Part shown: piece after piece, positions 33,320-42,244 of the stretch
Layout of the letters: each line of letters starts with the position of its first letter
Numbering within the stretch: the first letter of the stretch is position 1
Source of the DNA: Actinocatenispora comari
GTDB lineage: Bacteria; Actinomycetota; Actinomycetes; Mycobacteriales; Micromonosporaceae
Direction: 5' to 3'
Assembly: GCF_017312725.1 (NCBI RefSeq)
Contig: NZ_BOPO01000008.1
Location: 1-64,000, forward strand
Length of the DNA: 64,000 nucleotides
Made by a program: the position numbers and the translations under genes
The notes under the pieces: model-generated
Database searches by the model: none
The model's input: the letters and a program-made list of their open reading frames with translations, nothing else
Told to the model about the DNA's origin: nothing

Positions 33320-35619
33320 GGGTCGACCTGGCCGCCCTGTCGGCCGGTACGGCCGATGCGGGTGCGCTGTCGGCCGGTACGGCCGATGCGGGTGTGCTGT
33401 CGGCCGGTGCGGCCGGTGCGGATCTGCTGGCGGCCGGTGCGGGTGCGTCGTCGGCCGGGGCAGCGGCATCGGTGGGCGGCGGGGTGTCGGAGGGTGGGTC
33501 GCGCGACACACCTTCCCCCACCCTCCCGGGGGGCGACCCCGGCACAACGATAGTCCGTGATCCGGCCTGTGGCACCGGATCGCGGGCCGGCTGTGGACAA
33601 CCCCGGGGGGTTGTGGACGCGCTGGACGCCCCCGGCATCGCCGTGCTACCGGCCCGGCCGGTGGCCGCCGTGCTACCGGCTCGGGCGGTGGCCGCCGGCG
33701 CGGCCGGCGCCGAGCCCGGTGGTCCGACCGCCGCCGGTCCGCGTGTCCCGACCGACGAGCCGGCGCCGCTCGCCGCGTTGCGCATCCTCGCCGACGCGGT
33801 GGCGGCCGGTCACCGCGACCCGTTCGATCCCGCCGTACCGCTGATCCTCGCTGCCGGCCCGCTCGCCGGCAGCGGCGCACCCGGTACCGCGCGGGTGGCC
33901 GCCATCGGGCTGTCCCCGCTGTCCGGCACGGTCGGGGAGACGCGCGCCGAGGGCCCGTTCGGCGCCGCGCTGCGGGCCGCCGGCGCCTCCCTGCTGGTAC
34001 TGACCGGCCGGGCCGCCCGCCCGTCGATCCTGCTGCTGCACAACGGATCCGCCGAGCTGCGCGACGCCGCCGAACTGGCCGACGCCGGTACCGTCGCGGC
34101 CACCGATGCGCTGCGTTCCCGCTACGGCGCGCGGGCCGGGATCGCGGTGATCGGCCCGGCGGGGTGGCGCCGCGCCCGGGCCGCGACGATCCTCACCGAC
34201 CGGTACTTCCCGCTGCCGCGGCTCGGTTTCGGCGCGATCCTCGGCGACCGCAACCTCGCCGCGATCGTCTGCCTGCCCGGCCCACCGGCCCCGGCCCCGG
34301 GCGCGGTCGCGCCGGCCCAGTATCCGGCCACGCCGGCCCCGGTCGCGCCGGCCCAGGATCCGGCCACGCCGGCCTCGGAGCCGGCCACGCTGGCCCCGGG
34401 TGCGGTCACGCCGGCGCAGGATCCGGCCGCGGCGGCTCCGGGCGGGGCCGCGCCCGTCGCTGCGGATCCGGCCGCGCTGGCCGCGATCGCGGCGCGCTAC
34501 CGGGCCGAGCAGCCGGCCAACCCGCTCACCGCCTGGCAGCACGAGCCGCCCGGCTTCGGCGTCTGGCCGTACGGGGCCGAGCCCGGGTACGGCGCGCACC
34601 GCAACTTCGCCGACACCGCCACCGCGGCCGGCGACGGCCTCGCCCCGGACCGGTTCCTGGCCCGGTACCGGCAGGCCGCGCCGTGCCCGGACTGCCCGAC
34701 CGACTGCCTGAAGGTGTTCACGCCGCCGGCCGGCCCGCCGGTCGCGCTGCACCAGGAGGCGGTCGCGGCGCTCGGCCCCAACCTCGGCGTCGAGGATGCC
34801 GGTACGGTGCTCGCCGCGGTCGCGGCCTGCTTGGATGCCGGCCTGGACCCGGTGTCGGTCGGCGGCACCCTCGGCTGCCTGTACGAGGCCGCGGAGCGAG
34901 GCCGGCTCCCGGCCGGCTGGCCGCCCTGCGGCTTCGGTACCGACCCGGGGCCGTTCGTCGCCGCCGCCGCGCGGGGGGCCGACGAGTTCGCCGCGGCGCT
35001 GCGGGGCGGCGCCGCCCGGCTCGCGGCACGCCTCGGCGTCCCGGACGCCGCGATGACGGTACGGGGCGTGGAACTGCCGCCGTTCGACCCGCGGATCCAG
35101 CCCGGCCTCGCCCTCGCCTACGCCGCCGCGCCGACCGGCCCGCGCTACGACGCGGTCGAGCACGACCTCGACTTCGATCCCGGGCACGGCGCCCCGCACT
35201 GCTGGCCGCAGCTGCGCGAACTCGGGCTCACCGCGCCCGAACCGGCGCACCGGTTGGACGCCGCCCGGGCCGACCGCACGGCGGTGCTGCTCGCGCTGTG
35301 GTCCGCGCTGGACGCGTACGGCATCTGCCCGTACGCGTCGACCCCGACCCGGCCGTTGAGCCTGGCGCTGATCGGCGACCTGGTCGCCGCCGGCACCGGG
35401 TACCGGCCGGACACCGCCGCGCTGCTGGAGCTCGGCGCCGAACGGCTGCGCCGGCAGCACTGGATCAACGCCGCGCTCGGCGTCGCCGAGCCGGACCGGC
35501 TCCCGTACCGGATGCACGCCGAACCGGTGGCGGCCGGCGCGCATGCCGGCGCGGTACTCGACCCCGACCGGTTCGCCGCCGCCGTGGCGCGGCTGCGAAC
35601 CAGGCTCGGACTGGCCTGA
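33310..35619 (+). CDS. Aldehyde:ferredoxin oxidoreductase (AOR) family protein with low-complexity inserts
   Basis: A 769-residue AOR-family protein. The N-domain reads GPLAGSGAP (about 183), SPLSG, then [16 protein letters not shown] (about 304), the counterpart of the GAVMGSKNLKAI motif. The C-domain has the Fe-S ligands CPDCPTDC (Cys 459, 462, 466), [34 protein letters not shown] and a fourth-ligand site DAYGICPY. Such enzymes use a tungsto- or molybdopterin to oxidise aldehydes. Two inserts are odd: about 120 residues near the N-terminus containing repeats like SAGTADAG, and an Ala/Pro block at about 323-385. The GTG start overlaps the dehydratase stop. Its step in fucose use is unknown. 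Confidence 0.85.
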   Translation: MALRVDLAALSAGTADAGALSAGTADAGVLSAGAAGADLLAAGAGASSAGAAASVGGGVSEGGSRDTPSPTLPGGDPGTTIVRDPACGTGSRAGCGQPRGVVDALDAPGIAVLPARPVAAVLPARAVAAGAAGAEPGGPTAAGPRVPTDEPAPLAALRILADAVAAGHRDPFDPAVPLILAAGPLAGSGAPGTARVAAIGLSPLSGTVGETRAEGPFGAALRAAGASLLVLTGRAARPSILLLHNGSAELRDAAELADAGTVAATDALRSRYGARAGIAVIGPAGWRRARAATILTDRYFPLPRLGFGAILGDRNLAAIVCLPGPPAPAPGAVAPAQYPATPAPVAPAQDPATPASEPATLAPGAVTPAQDPAAAAPGGAAPVAADPAALAAIAARYRAEQPANPLTAWQHEPPGFGVWPYGAEPGYGAHRNFADTATAAGDGLAPDRFLARYRQAAPCPDCPTDCLKVFTPPAGPPVALHQEAVAALGPNLGVEDAGTVLAAVAACLDAGLDPVSVGGTLGCLYEAAERGRLPAGWPPCGFGTDPGPFVAAAARGADEFAAALRGGAARLAARLGVPDAAMTVRGVELPPFDPRIQPGLALAYAAAPTGPRYDAVEHDLDFDPGHGAPHCWPQLRELGLTAPEPAHRLDAARADRTAVLLALWSALDAYGICPYASTPTRPLSLALIGDLVAAGTGYRPDTAALLELGAERLRRQHWINAALGVAEPDRLPYRMHAEPVAAGAHAGAVLDPDRFAAAVARLRTRLGLA

Positions 35620-35631
35620 ACGGAGGAATGC

Positions 35632-36381
35632 ATGGGTGAGTTGGACGGGCTCGTCGCGGTCGTCACCGGCGGCGGATCCGGCATCGGCAAGGCGTGCGCC
35701 GAGGCGTTCGTGGCGGCGGGAGCGAGCGTCGGCGCGCTCGACGTGCACCCCGCGGCCCCGACCGACCGGGTACTGCCGGTGACCGCGGACGTGACCGACA
35801 ACGCGGCGCTCGTCGCGGCGATGGCCGCCGTCGCCGAGAAGTTCGGCGGCATCGACATCCTGGTCAACAACGCCGGCATCAGCTCGGTCGGTACCGTCGC
35901 CGACAACGACGACGCCGAGTGGCACCGCAACCTGGACGTCAACGTGGTCGGGGTGGCCCGCGCCACCCGGGCGGCCCTGCCGTACCTGCGGCGCAGCGGG
36001 CATGCCGCGATCGTCAACACGTCGTCCATCGCGGCCACCGCCGGCCTGCCGCAACGCGTGCTGTACTCGGCGACCAAGGGCGCCGTGCACGCGATGACCC
36101 TCGCGATGGCGGCCGACTTCGTCGCCGACGGGATCCGGGTCAACTGTGTGGAACCGGGCACCGTCGACACGCCGTGGGTGGCGCGGCTGCTGTCCCGTAC
36201 CGAGGACCCGGCGGGGGAGCGGGCCCGGTTGCAGGCCCGCCAGCCGATCGGCCGGCTGGTCGCCGCCGAGGAGGTCGCGCGCGCGGTCTGCTACCTCGCG
36301 TCGCCGGCGTCCGGCTCGACCACCGCCACCGCGCTGCCGGTCGACGGCGGCATGTTCGGCCTCCGCCTGCCCCGCGGCTGA
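35632..36381 (+). CDS. SDR-family dehydrogenase (probable 2-keto-3-deoxy-L-fuconate dehydrogenase)
   Basis: A 249-residue classical short-chain dehydrogenase. It has the NAD motif VTGGGSGIGKACA (about 12-20), VNNAGISSVG (about 80), the Ser in NTSSIAATAG (about 130) and the catalytic YSATK (about 144). It would oxidise 2-keto-3-deoxy-L-fuconate to the 2,4-diketo acid, the substrate of the FAH-family hydrolase three genes upstream. An AGGAATGC stretch serves as a weak SD. It is the last gene of the operon, 12 nt after the AOR gene. Confidence 0.85.
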   Translation: MGELDGLVAVVTGGGSGIGKACAEAFVAAGASVGALDVHPAAPTDRVLPVTADVTDNAALVAAMAAVAEKFGGIDILVNNAGISSVGTVADNDDAEWHRNLDVNVVGVARATRAALPYLRRSGHAAIVNTSSIAATAGLPQRVLYSATKGAVHAMTLAMAADFVADGIRVNCVEPGTVDTPWVARLLSRTEDPAGERARLQARQPIGRLVAAEEVARAVCYLASPASGSTTATALPVDGGMFGLRLPRG

Positions 36382-36592
36382 CCGCCGGTACGCCGACCGG
36401 CCGGTCGCCGCACCGACGTACCGCGGCGACCGCCGGTGCGGCGCGAGCCGGCGGCGCCGTGCCGGACGTCGCCCCGGCGGTGCCGGCGCTGTGCCCGGGG
36501 GTGATCGGGCCTGCGTGCTAGCGTGTTGCCCGGTCGTACCGGGGGTCGGCGCCGCAGCGCCGCCTGCCGGCACCGATGACAGGAGAGAACGC

Positions 36593-37468
36593 ATGCAGGT
36601 GTTGGTGACCGGCGGTGCCGGGTTTGTCGGCAGCCGGCTCATCCGCGGGCTGCTGGCCGAGTTCGGCGACATCCACATCGTGTCGGTGGACAACTACTTC
36701 ACCGGCACCGTCGCCAACCACGTCGACGACGAGCGGGTGGAATACCTGCACGACTCCACGGTCAACGTGCGCAAGCTGTGGGCCGACCGCGGCGGCGACC
36801 TCGACGCGGTCTTCCACCTGGGCGAGTACTCCCGCATCCCGCAGTCGTTCGACGAGCCGGACCGGGTGTGGGAGTACAACATGTACGGCACCAAGGAGGT
36901 CGTCGCGCTCGCCCAGGAGCACGGCGCCAAACTGGTGTACGCGGGCTCCAGCTCGAAGTTCGGCAACGGCGGGCAGGACGAGAACCTCAACCCGTACGCG
37001 TGGATCAAGGCCAAGAACGTCGAGTACATCCGCAACGTGTCCGACTGGTACGGCCTGGACTACGTCGTCACCTACTTCTACAACGTGTACGGCCCGGGCC
37101 AGATCACCGACGGCCCGTACGCCACCGTCATCGGCATCTTCGAGCGGCAGTACGCCAAGGGCGAGCCGCTGACCGTCGTCGAGCCGGGCACCCAGACCCG
37201 CGACTTCACCCACGTCGACGACATCGTCTCCGGCATCATCACCTGCTACCGGCACGGCAGCGGCGACGGCTACCTGCTCGGGTACGGGCAGGAGCGCAGC
37301 CTGCTGTCGGTCGCGAAGCTGTTCGACGCGCCGTACGTGCTGATCCCGGCCCGGCGCGGGGAGCGCACCCAGGGCCAGGCCGACACCTCCAAGGCCCGCG
37401 CGCTCGGCTGGCAGCCCACCGTCGACCTGCCCGACTACATCGCCCGCATCACCCGCGACCACGCCTGA
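36593..37468 (+). CDS. NAD-dependent epimerase/dehydratase (sugar-nucleotide type)
   Basis: A 291-residue extended SDR. The NAD loop is VLVTGGAGFVGSRL (residues 3-16). The serine site is YAGSSSKFGNGG (about 120), the catalytic YxxxK is NPYAWIKAKN (about 135), and YNVYGPGQ and TRDFTHVDDIV are the epimerase signatures. Its closest look is UDP-glucose 4-epimerase or dTDP-glucose dehydratase relatives acting on nucleotide sugars, but it is shorter than GalE (about 330). It is monocistronic with AGGAGAG ahead of the ATG. The exact substrate cannot be assigned. Confidence 0.87.
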   Translation: MQVLVTGGAGFVGSRLIRGLLAEFGDIHIVSVDNYFTGTVANHVDDERVEYLHDSTVNVRKLWADRGGDLDAVFHLGEYSRIPQSFDEPDRVWEYNMYGTKEVVALAQEHGAKLVYAGSSSKFGNGGQDENLNPYAWIKAKNVEYIRNVSDWYGLDYVVTYFYNVYGPGQITDGPYATVIGIFERQYAKGEPLTVVEPGTQTRDFTHVDDIVSGIITCYRHGSGDGYLLGYGQERSLLSVAKLFDAPYVLIPARRGERTQGQADTSKARALGWQPTVDLPDYIARITRDHA

Positions 37469-37514
37469 CCCGGCGCCGCCATCGCGATCGGCGGCCACGC
37501 CCGCCCCGCGCCGC

Positions 37515-37630
37515 CCGCGTGGCATCGGCGGCCGGCGGTCAGCCCTCGGCGTCGACCCCGTGATCGGCGACGACGCCCGATCCGCGGCGGCCGCGTGGCA
37601 TCGGCGGCCGGCGGTCAGCCCTCGGCGTCG
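37515..37630. repeat. Two 40-bp perfect direct repeats at the 3' end of the kinase gene
   Basis: The sequence at 37515-37554 recurs exactly at 37591-37630, a 76-bp period. The second copy contains the stop codon and last few codons of the histidine kinase gene (stop at 37615), so the first copy is a duplicated gene end lying in the intergenic gap. It looks like a local tandem duplication. Confidence 0.8.
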
Positions 37631-38883
37631 TGGGCCAGGGCGCGGCGATCGCCGTCCCCGGCGTCGGTCGGCTCGGGTGCCACCGGCAGCCGTACCGTGA
37701 ACGCGGCGCCGCGGCCCGGTTCGCCGGTCGCCTCGATGCGGCCGCCGTGCGCGGTGACCACCTCGCGCACCAGCGCCAGCCCCAGCCCGTACCGGCGGCC
37801 GGCGCCGTGCTCGCCGCGGGCGAACCGCTCGAAGATCCGGTCGGCGTGCGCCGCGTCCAGCCCCACCCCGGTGTCGGCCACCGTCAGCAGCACGTGGCGG
37901 GCGTCCCGGCGCAGCGCGAGCCGTACCGTGCCGCCCGCCGGGGTGTGCCCGATCGCGTTGTCCACCAGCGCGTTCAGCACCCGGCGCAGCGCCGGCCGGA
38001 CCCCGTGCACCGGGTACCGGTCGGGCGCGTCCACCACCAGCCGCAGCGACCGGCGCGCCAACCGGGCCTGCTCGGCGGCGGCGACGGCGCGGGCGAGCGT
38101 ACCCAGCTCGACGGCGGACAGGTCGCCGGCGCCGGGCCCGAACTGCGCCGCGAGCAGCAGGTCGTCGAGCACCTCGCCGAACTGCCGGCTGCCGTCCACC
38201 AGTCGCTGCGCCTCCTCGGCCGCCACCGCCGGATCGGTACCGGAGTGCAGCCGCCGGGCCAGCAGCTGCGCCCGGGTGTGGATCTGGGTCAGCGGGGTGC
38301 GCAGCTCGTGGCTCGCGTCGGCGACGAACCGCTGCTGCCGGTCCAGCGCCTCGGCGAGCGGCCGGATCGCCCGCCCGGCGAGCCAGCGTCCCACCGCCAC
38401 GGCGGCGAGCAGCCCGCACAGCTCCGCCACCGCCAGCGCCAGGTAGAGCCGGGACCGCTCCTCCGCCTGGTACCGGAGATCCAGCGTCGCCTGCCGCACC
38501 GCGTCACGGTGCCACTCGGTACGCACCAGGTAGTCGACGCCGGCCACCCGGTGCTCGCGCACCAGCACCGGGTGCCGCGCCGACACCGCGGCGAGGTCAC
38601 CGCGCACCGGCAGCGCGGCCGGCGACGCCGGGGTGCGCCGCAGCGTGTCGCCCTGCCGGGCGAACATCCACACGCACGGCCACGGGTGCGCCACCGACGC
38701 GGAGGCCAGCGACGCCGCCAGCTCGCGCCGGCCGTCCGCGTGCTGGCCGCGCACCATCAGCCCCCAGGCGAGGACCCCGACCAGCAGCAGCACCCCGGTG
38801 ATCACCGCGGCGAACTGGCCGGTCAACACCCACCGGCCGCGTGCCACCAGCCGCCGCTCCGGCGGCGTCGCCGGCCGGCTCAC
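37615..38883 (-). CDS. Sensor histidine kinase (OmpR-partner type)
   Basis: A 422-residue membrane kinase. Helix 1 (about 24-44) and helix 2 (about 146-166) bracket a periplasm-side loop of about 100 residues. The HisKA phospho-acceptor is in FVADASHELRTPLTQIHTRAQLL (His about 190), with the N box LNALVDNAIGHTP and G boxes VADTGVGLD and YGLGLALVREVVTAHGG. It overlaps the response regulator by 4 nt. The short Cys-containing sensor loop gives no ligand clue. Confidence 0.93.
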   Translation of the reverse strand: MSRPATPPERRLVARGRWVLTGQFAAVITGVLLLVGVLAWGLMVRGQHADGRRELAASLASASVAHPWPCVWMFARQGDTLRRTPASPAALPVRGDLAAVSARHPVLVREHRVAGVDYLVRTEWHRDAVRQATLDLRYQAEERSRLYLALAVAELCGLLAAVAVGRWLAGRAIRPLAEALDRQQRFVADASHELRTPLTQIHTRAQLLARRLHSGTDPAVAAEEAQRLVDGSRQFGEVLDDLLLAAQFGPGAGDLSAVELGTLARAVAAAEQARLARRSLRLVVDAPDRYPVHGVRPALRRVLNALVDNAIGHTPAGGTVRLALRRDARHVLLTVADTGVGLDAAHADRIFERFARGEHGAGRRYGLGLALVREVVTAHGGRIEATGEPGRGAAFTVRLPVAPEPTDAGDGDRRALAHDAEG

Positions 38884-39542
38884 AGCGCCCCCGCCTGGTA
38901 GCCGAGGCCGCGCACCGTGCGCACCGCGGCCCGGCCGAGCTTGCGCCGCAGGTAGTAGACGTAGGTGTCCACGATGGACTCCGCGGGCGCGTCGCGGAAC
39001 ACCCGGCGGCGCAGCTCGTCCCGGCGGAACACCTGCTTCGGCCGGGCCGCGAGCAGGTGCAGCAGCTCGAACTCGCGCCCGGACAGCGGCACCTCGCGCC
39101 GGGACGAGAGCACCGCGGTCCGCCGCTGCACGTCCAACCGTCCGGTACCCAGCGGCAGCACGCCCGCGGTGTCCTGGTGCCGGCGCAGCAGCGCCCGGAC
39201 CCGCGCCAGCAGCTCCGCCACCTCGAACGGTTTGACCAGGTAGTCCTCCGCGCCGGCGTCCAACCCGGCGACCCGGTCGGCGACCGTGCCGAACGCGGTC
39301 AGGAACAGCGCGCCGGCGGTGACGCCCTGCCGGCGCAGTCGCGCCAGCAGGTCCAGCCCGTCGATCGCGGGCAGCCCACGGTCGATGATCAGTGCGTCGT
39401 GTTCGTACCGCAGGGCCCGATGCAGCGCGCGCTGCCCGTCGGCGGCCAGCTCCACCGCGTAGCCCTCGTCGCCCAGCAACTCGACCAGCATCGGTCCGAG
39501 TTCGGGGTCGTCCTCCGCCACCAGCAGCCGCGCGCCGTCCAC
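38880..39542 (-). CDS. OmpR/PhoB-family response regulator
   Basis: A 220-residue regulator. The receiver domain has LLVAEDDPEL (acidic pocket), the phospho-site in ALIIDRGLPAIDG (Asp about 54) and the Lys in DYLVKPFEVAELL (about 103). The winged helix ends with SIVDTYVYYLRRKLG and TVRGLGYQAG. It starts with GTG. It is divergent from a DoxX gene. Two similar 12-mers, GTGGCTTCTGAG (39571) and GTGGCTTTTGAA (39597), lie in the gap and could be its binding sites. Confidence 0.93.
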   Translation of the reverse strand: MDGARLLVAEDDPELGPMLVELLGDEGYAVELAADGQRALHRALRYEHDALIIDRGLPAIDGLDLLARLRRQGVTAGALFLTAFGTVADRVAGLDAGAEDYLVKPFEVAELLARVRALLRRHQDTAGVLPLGTGRLDVQRRTAVLSSRREVPLSGREFELLHLLAARPKQVFRRDELRRRVFRDAPAESIVDTYVYYLRRKLGRAAVRTVRGLGYQAGAL

Positions 39543-39638
39543 CTGGCGACCCTAGCCCGGGCAGCTCTGAGTGGCTTCTGAGATTTCGCGGTGAAAGTGG
39601 CTTTTGAAGGCACTGTCGATGTTGGAGGACCGGACGCC

Positions 39639-40085
39639 ATGGACCGTCACCTGCCCACGATCCGCGCCGTACTGGCGCTCGCCACCCGCCTCGGCCTCGG
39701 CGTGGTGTTCGTCGCGCACGGCTGGCAGAAGCTCGTCACCGACGGCGTCGGCGCCACCGCCACCGGCTTCGGGCACCTGGGCGTACCCGCGCCGACGATC
39801 TCCGCCTGGTACGCGGCGCTGGTCGAGCTGGTCGGCGGGGTGCTGCTGATCGCCGGGCTGGCGCTGCCGGTGGTCGGCGCCCTGCTGTTCCTGGACATGG
39901 CCGGCGCCTTCCTGTTCGTGCACGTCAGCCACGGGGTGTTCAGCGCCGCCGGCGGCTTCGAACTGGTCCTGGTCCTCGGCCTCGCCGCCCTGCTCGTCGG
40001 TTTCGCCGGCGGCCCGCTGTCGCTCGACCACCTCATCGCCCGGCGCCGCGGCCGGACCGCGGTGCTGGACCCCGCCGCGGCCTGA
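39639..40085 (+). CDS. DoxX-family membrane protein
   Basis: A 148-residue protein with four transmembrane helices and the DoxX pattern GLGVVFVAHGWQKL near residue 20 and WYAALVELVGGVLLIAGL near residue 60. DoxX proteins sit in the cytoplasmic membrane and are tied to redox or thiosulfate-quinone reactions in some species. GGAGG precedes the ATG. The divergent two-component system is the likely regulator. Confidence 0.88.
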   Translation: MDRHLPTIRAVLALATRLGLGVVFVAHGWQKLVTDGVGATATGFGHLGVPAPTISAWYAALVELVGGVLLIAGLALPVVGALLFLDMAGAFLFVHVSHGVFSAAGGFELVLVLGLAALLVGFAGGPLSLDHLIARRRGRTAVLDPAAA

Positions 40086-40178
40086 TTCCCGGGCGAACGG
40101 CCCGGCAGCCCGGCGACGAGCCGGTGCCGGGCCGTTCCCCGCCGTACCGGGCGCGGCCCGATGGCGCCGGCCGGGCGG

Positions 40179-40237
40179 TTGACAGCGCCGACTCGCCCGC
40201 CTACCTTCCATTCGAAGACATAGTACGTCCTATGTCT
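40179..40237 (+). promoter_or_regulatory. Sialidase promoter (TTGACA-17-TACCTT) with downstream palindromic operator
   Basis: TTGACA at 40179-40184 and TACCTT at 40202-40207 are spaced 17 nt. An inverted repeat, arms AGACATAG (40216-40223) and CTATGTCT (40230-40237) with a 6-bp centre tacgtc, sits right at the expected transcription start. A repressor bound there would block the sialidase gene. The half-site TCCTAT is shared with the palindrome of the fucose/lactate divergent gap. Confidence 0.7.
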
Positions 40238-40261
40238 GGTTTCGGCAGGAGGGACCCCGCC

Positions 40262-42238
40262 ATGCCCCAGCCGCTCCCACCGACCCGACGACCCGGCCGT
40301 ACCCGACGGGTCGTCGTGCTGCTCGCCGCCACCCTGCTCGTTCCGACGCTCGCCCCGGCTCCGGCTCCGGCCTCGGCCCGACCGGCCACCACCGGTCCGA
40401 GCGCCACCGGATCCACCACCACCGACCCGGCCGCCGGGTTCGGCCAGCAGGTGCTGTTCCGGGCACCCACCGACCTCGCCCACGGCTGCTACCGGATCCC
40501 CGCCGTCGTGCGCAGCGCGCACGGCACGCTGCTCGCGTTCGCCGAGCACCGGCTCGCCAACTGCGGCGACGCCGGCGACATCGACCTGGTCGTCCGGCGC
40601 TCCACCGACGGCGGCCGTACCTGGGGGCCGCAGATCCTGGTCGACGCCGGCAACGGCGACACCCACGGCAACCCGGTACCGATCGTGGACCGGCGCACCG
40701 GCCGGATCCTGCTGATCAGCACGCGCAACCCGGGCCGTACCGACTCGGCCGGCTGCGCGGTGCCCTGCCCCCGCACCCCGTACCTGCAGTACTCCGACGA
40801 CGACGGCGTCAGCTGGTCCACCCCGCGTGACCTCGGCGCCCAGATCAAGCGTCCGGACTGGGACTCCTGGTACGCGTCCGGGCCCAACCACGGCATCCAG
40901 CTCGTGCACGGCCGGTACGCCGGGCGGCTGGTGTTCGGGGTCAACGCCGAGACCAGCGACGGGCACGGCCACCCGATCGCCAACCATGCTGCGCTGGTGT
41001 ACTCCGACGACGACGGCGACAGCTGGCACCTCGGTGCCGTCGACACGTACCGGTACCCGGCCGGCGGCAGCTACCCGCAGAAGCCGTCGGAGCTCAGCAT
41101 CGCCGAACGCAGCGACGGATCGATCTACGTCGCCGGCCGTGAACAGGGCGGTACCGACGTCGGCAACCGCGACCACGCGGTCAGCCGGGACGGTGGCGCC
41201 TCGTTCTCGACCCCGTTCACCACGATCCCCGACCTGGTCACGCCGATGGTGGAGGGCTCGGTACTGCGGCTCGCCGGCTCGTCCCGGATGCTGTTCGCCG
41301 CACCCGCCGACACCGACCGGCGGCGCTGGATGATGATCCGCTCCTCCTACGACGAGGGCCGCACCTGGGACGACGCCGACCAGGGCAAGCTGATCACCAC
41401 CGACTGGTCCGGCTACTCCGACCTGGTGCAGATCGGCGCCGAGGAGATCGGCCTGCTGTACGAGGGCGGCACGGTCGACGCCCGCGACGAGATCCGGTTC
41501 GCCCGCTTCGACACCGCCTACCTGGGCGACCGTCCCGGACCCGGGCCGGGCACCCCGGACCTGTCCGGCGTGCACGGCGACGCGCACCTGATCGGTCCCT
41601 GGGCCGGTACCGGATCCTCCCGGTGCCCGGACGGCGGCGGGTGCGGCCCGACGCTGGTCGACGGCAGGTTCGGCTCGGCCGTCGCCCTGGACGGCACCGA
41701 CGACTTCGTCCGGGTGCCCTACGACCGGGCCCGGCTGCTCGGTGCCGGCGACTTCACCTTCGGCGCCTGGTTCCGGTACGGCAGCAGCACGGCCGGGCAG
41801 GCGATCCTGTGGCTCGGTGGGATGGGCGGCAGCGCACCGCAGGTGTGGCTACGGGCCGAGCCGGGCAACCACCGGCTGATCGCGCTGATGACCACCTCGG
41901 CCGGCACCGCCTCGATCGCCAGTACCTCCGCCTACGCCGACCGGGCCTGGCACCACGTGACGCTGGAACGGCAGGCCGGCGCCCTGTCGCTGTACGTCGA
42001 CGGCACGCGGGTCGCCACCGGCGCCGCGGTGAGCGGCTCGGTCACCCGGACCGTGTCGTACCAGCTGGAGCTCGGTCAGCGGCTCGACAACGGCTACCGG
42101 TTCGCCGGCCTGCTGGACGAGGTGCGCCTCTACGACCGCGCGCTGACCGCCGACGAGCGGGCCGCCGTCCGGGCGAACCACCCGGTACCCGACGGCGAGG
42201 TGCTGCGGCTCCCGTTCGACCGCGCCGACCCGGACTGA
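40262..42238 (+). CDS. Secreted sialidase (GH33) with C-terminal LamG-like domain
   Basis: A 658-residue exported glycosidase. A signal peptide with basic start and hydrophobic core ends near ASA (about 39). The catalytic beta-propeller begins with the arginine motif CYRIPAVV (about 76-83). It has several Asp boxes (STDGGRTW, SDDDGVSW, SDDDGDSW, SYDEGRTW) and the Tyr/Glu region YEGGTVD. Residues about 470-655 form a concanavalin/LamG-like domain (DFTFGAWFRYG and AWHHVTLERQAG) for carbohydrate binding. It releases terminal sialic acids outside the cell. AGGAGGG precedes the ATG. No sialic-acid catabolic genes are in the window. Confidence 0.93.
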   Translation: MPQPLPPTRRPGRTRRVVVLLAATLLVPTLAPAPAPASARPATTGPSATGSTTTDPAAGFGQQVLFRAPTDLAHGCYRIPAVVRSAHGTLLAFAEHRLANCGDAGDIDLVVRRSTDGGRTWGPQILVDAGNGDTHGNPVPIVDRRTGRILLISTRNPGRTDSAGCAVPCPRTPYLQYSDDDGVSWSTPRDLGAQIKRPDWDSWYASGPNHGIQLVHGRYAGRLVFGVNAETSDGHGHPIANHAALVYSDDDGDSWHLGAVDTYRYPAGGSYPQKPSELSIAERSDGSIYVAGREQGGTDVGNRDHAVSRDGGASFSTPFTTIPDLVTPMVEGSVLRLAGSSRMLFAAPADTDRRRWMMIRSSYDEGRTWDDADQGKLITTDWSGYSDLVQIGAEEIGLLYEGGTVDARDEIRFARFDTAYLGDRPGPGPGTPDLSGVHGDAHLIGPWAGTGSSRCPDGGGCGPTLVDGRFGSAVALDGTDDFVRVPYDRARLLGAGDFTFGAWFRYGSSTAGQAILWLGGMGGSAPQVWLRAEPGNHRLIALMTTSAGTASIASTSAYADRAWHHVTLERQAGALSLYVDGTRVATGAAVSGSVTRTVSYQLELGQRLDNGYRFAGLLDEVRLYDRALTADERAAVRANHPVPDGEVLRLPFDRADPD

Positions 42239-42244
42239 CCCAAC

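Noticed and set aside
36382-36592. Promoter search between the fucose operon and the epimerase gene
   Set aside because: Only an SD (AGGAGAG) is convincing; no -35/-10 pair with good spacing was found.
36593-37468. Calling the epimerase-like gene galE
   Set aside because: The fold motifs fit, but the protein is shorter than GalE and there are no galactose genes nearby, so only the broad family is claimed.
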